A stretch of DNA of 7,833 nt from Oscillospiraceae bacterium. GTDB taxonomy: Bacteria; Bacillota; Clostridia; Oscillospirales; Oscillospiraceae. Where the stretch lies: NCBI GenBank assembly GCA_017458025.1, contig JAFTGG010000069.1, positions 1-7,833 on the forward strand, written 5' to 3'. Below the pieces are notes generated by a model. It saw nothing but the letters and a program-made list of their open reading frames with translations, was not told the DNA's origin and made no database searches. A program made the position numbers and the translations under genes. This document shows positions 6,873 to 7,833 of the stretch, in pieces; position 1 is the stretch's first letter; every line of letters begins with the position of its first letter.

Positions 6873-7833
6873 ATGCAGGAGCTGTTCGTCGAAGGCGGGA
6901 ACCGCCTTTGCGGTGAACTGACGATACAAGGGTCCAAAAACGGCGTGCTGCCGGTGCTGGCGGCGACCATCGTGTGCGCGGGGGAGTGCCGCGTGGAAAA
7001 CTGCCCGCGCCTGAGCGACGTGGACGCGTCCATCGCGATTTTGCGTCACCTCGGCTGCTGTACGCGATGGGAGGACGACGCGCTCGTCGTCGATACGACG
7101 CATATGGACAAGAACGAGGTGCCCGACGCGCTGATGCGCGAGATGCGCTCGTCGGTCATCTTCCTCGGCGCGATTCTCGCGCGGCAGGGCGAGGCGGCGC
7201 TCTCGTACCCCGGCGGGTGCGAGCTGGGCCCGAGGCCCATCGACATGCACCTCGCGGCGCTGCGGGCGTTGGGCGCGGAGATCGAGGAGCGCGGCGGTTC
7301 GCTGCGCTGCAAAGCGAAGGTACTTACCGCTACGGAGCTGGTGCTGCCGCTGCCGAGCGTCGGCGCGACGGAGAACGCGATCCTGGCCGCCTGCGGCGCG
7401 GCCGGCACTACAGTCATCTACAACGCCGCGCGGGAGCCGGAGATCGCGGAATTGCAGGACTTTCTCAACGCTATGGGCGCGGAGGTACGCGGCGCGGGCG
7501 GCTCCATCGTCACGGTGGCAGGCAAACGCCCGCTTCACGGCGGGACGCACCGCGTCATCGCCGATCGCATCGTCGAGGCGACGTATCTCTGCGCGGCGGC
7601 GGCGTGCGGCGGCGAGGTGCGTCTGGGCGGCGTCGACTACCGCCAGCTGTCCACCGTGACGGGCGCGCTCGCCGAGGCGGGCTGCGAAATCGTGAGCGAG
7701 GGCGAGACGGTCGCGCTCAAAAGCGGCGGCAGGCTGAAAGCCGTGCGCCCTGTGCGCACCGCGCCGTATCCGGGCTTTCCCACCGACGCGCAGCCCGCGC
7801 TGATGGCGGCGCTGCTCAGATCTGCGGGCAGCA
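6873..7833 (+). CDS. murA: UDP-N-acetylglucosamine 1-carboxyvinyltransferase, 5' part
   Basis: MurA transfers enolpyruvate from phosphoenolpyruvate to UDP-GlcNAc, the first committed cytoplasmic step of peptidoglycan synthesis and the target of fosfomycin. The window holds 320 codons of about 420; the end is cut off. GSKN with Lys22 and Asn23 is at 20-23, the catalytic loop YPGGCELGPRP carries Cys116 (Cys115 in E. coli, so fosfomycin-sensitive chemistry is expected), SVGATENA follows in mid-protein, and FPTDAQ provides Asp305, the family's catalytic base. The motif usually reading DRIEAGT is DRIVEATYL here, which I believe is a variant of dcw-linked clostridial MurA. The ATG at 6873 follows a strong GGAGGAG (6861-6867). 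Placement after murG is usual in Clostridia, but here the EEP gene separates them, so murA probably needs its own promoter. Some Firmicutes carry two MurA copies; which one this is cannot be told. Confidence 0.96.
   Translation, partial: MQELFVEGGNRLCGELTIQGSKNGVLPVLAATIVCAGECRVENCPRLSDVDASIAILRHLGCCTRWEDDALVVDTTHMDKNEVPDALMREMRSSVIFLGAILARQGEAALSYPGGCELGPRPIDMHLAALRALGAEIEERGGSLRCKAKVLTATELVLPLPSVGATENAILAACGAAGTTVIYNAAREPEIAELQDFLNAMGAEVRGAGGSIVTVAGKRPLHGGTHRVIADRIVEATYLCAAAACGGEVRLGGVDYRQLSTVTGALAEAGCEIVSEGETVALKSGGRLKAVRPVRTAPYPGFPTDAQPALMAALLRSAGS

Overview
The window is a stretch of a division and cell wall (dcw) cluster from a GC-rich member of the Clostridia, plausibly an Oscillospirales-like gut lineage. 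This rests on gene order (PASTA-type penicillin-binding protein, murE, mraY, ftsW/spoVE, murG, murA), the meso-diaminopimelate signature in MurE, clostridial-style MurG and MurA motifs, and AGGAGG-type ribosome binding sites. The taxonomic call is inference from protein motifs; no marker RNA is present.

Layout: 1-720 is the 3' end of a class B PBP (FtsI/SpoVD/PBP2B type) with two PASTA domains. A 142-base spacer with short inverted repeats follows. murE occupies 863-2295 but is damaged: an ACG where the ATG should be, an in-frame TAG at 2027-2029, and no in-frame stop at its natural end. mraY (2313-3305), ftsW/spoVE (3343-4539) and murG (4550-5671) follow in one direction and look intact. A gene on the opposite strand (5655-6743) encodes a membrane-anchored endonuclease/exonuclease/phosphatase-family protein and overlaps the end of murG by 17 bases. 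murA (6873 to beyond the window end) starts divergently from it after a 129-base intergenic region.

Together the plus-strand genes cover steps of peptidoglycan precursor synthesis: MurA makes the first committed UDP-sugar intermediate, MurE adds the third stem residue, MraY makes lipid I, MurG makes lipid II, and the SEDS protein FtsW/SpoVE with the class B PBP polymerises and crosslinks it at the septum or spore cortex.

The noteworthy feature is the state of the Mur ligases. murF is absent from its usual place between murE and mraY, murD is absent from its usual place between mraY and ftsW, and murE carries three separate defects while its neighbours carry none. Either this locus has lost its ligases and the cell uses copies elsewhere, or the murE stretch carries assembly errors. 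I see no CRISPR array, tRNA, rRNA, insertion sequence or clearly novel multi-gene system.
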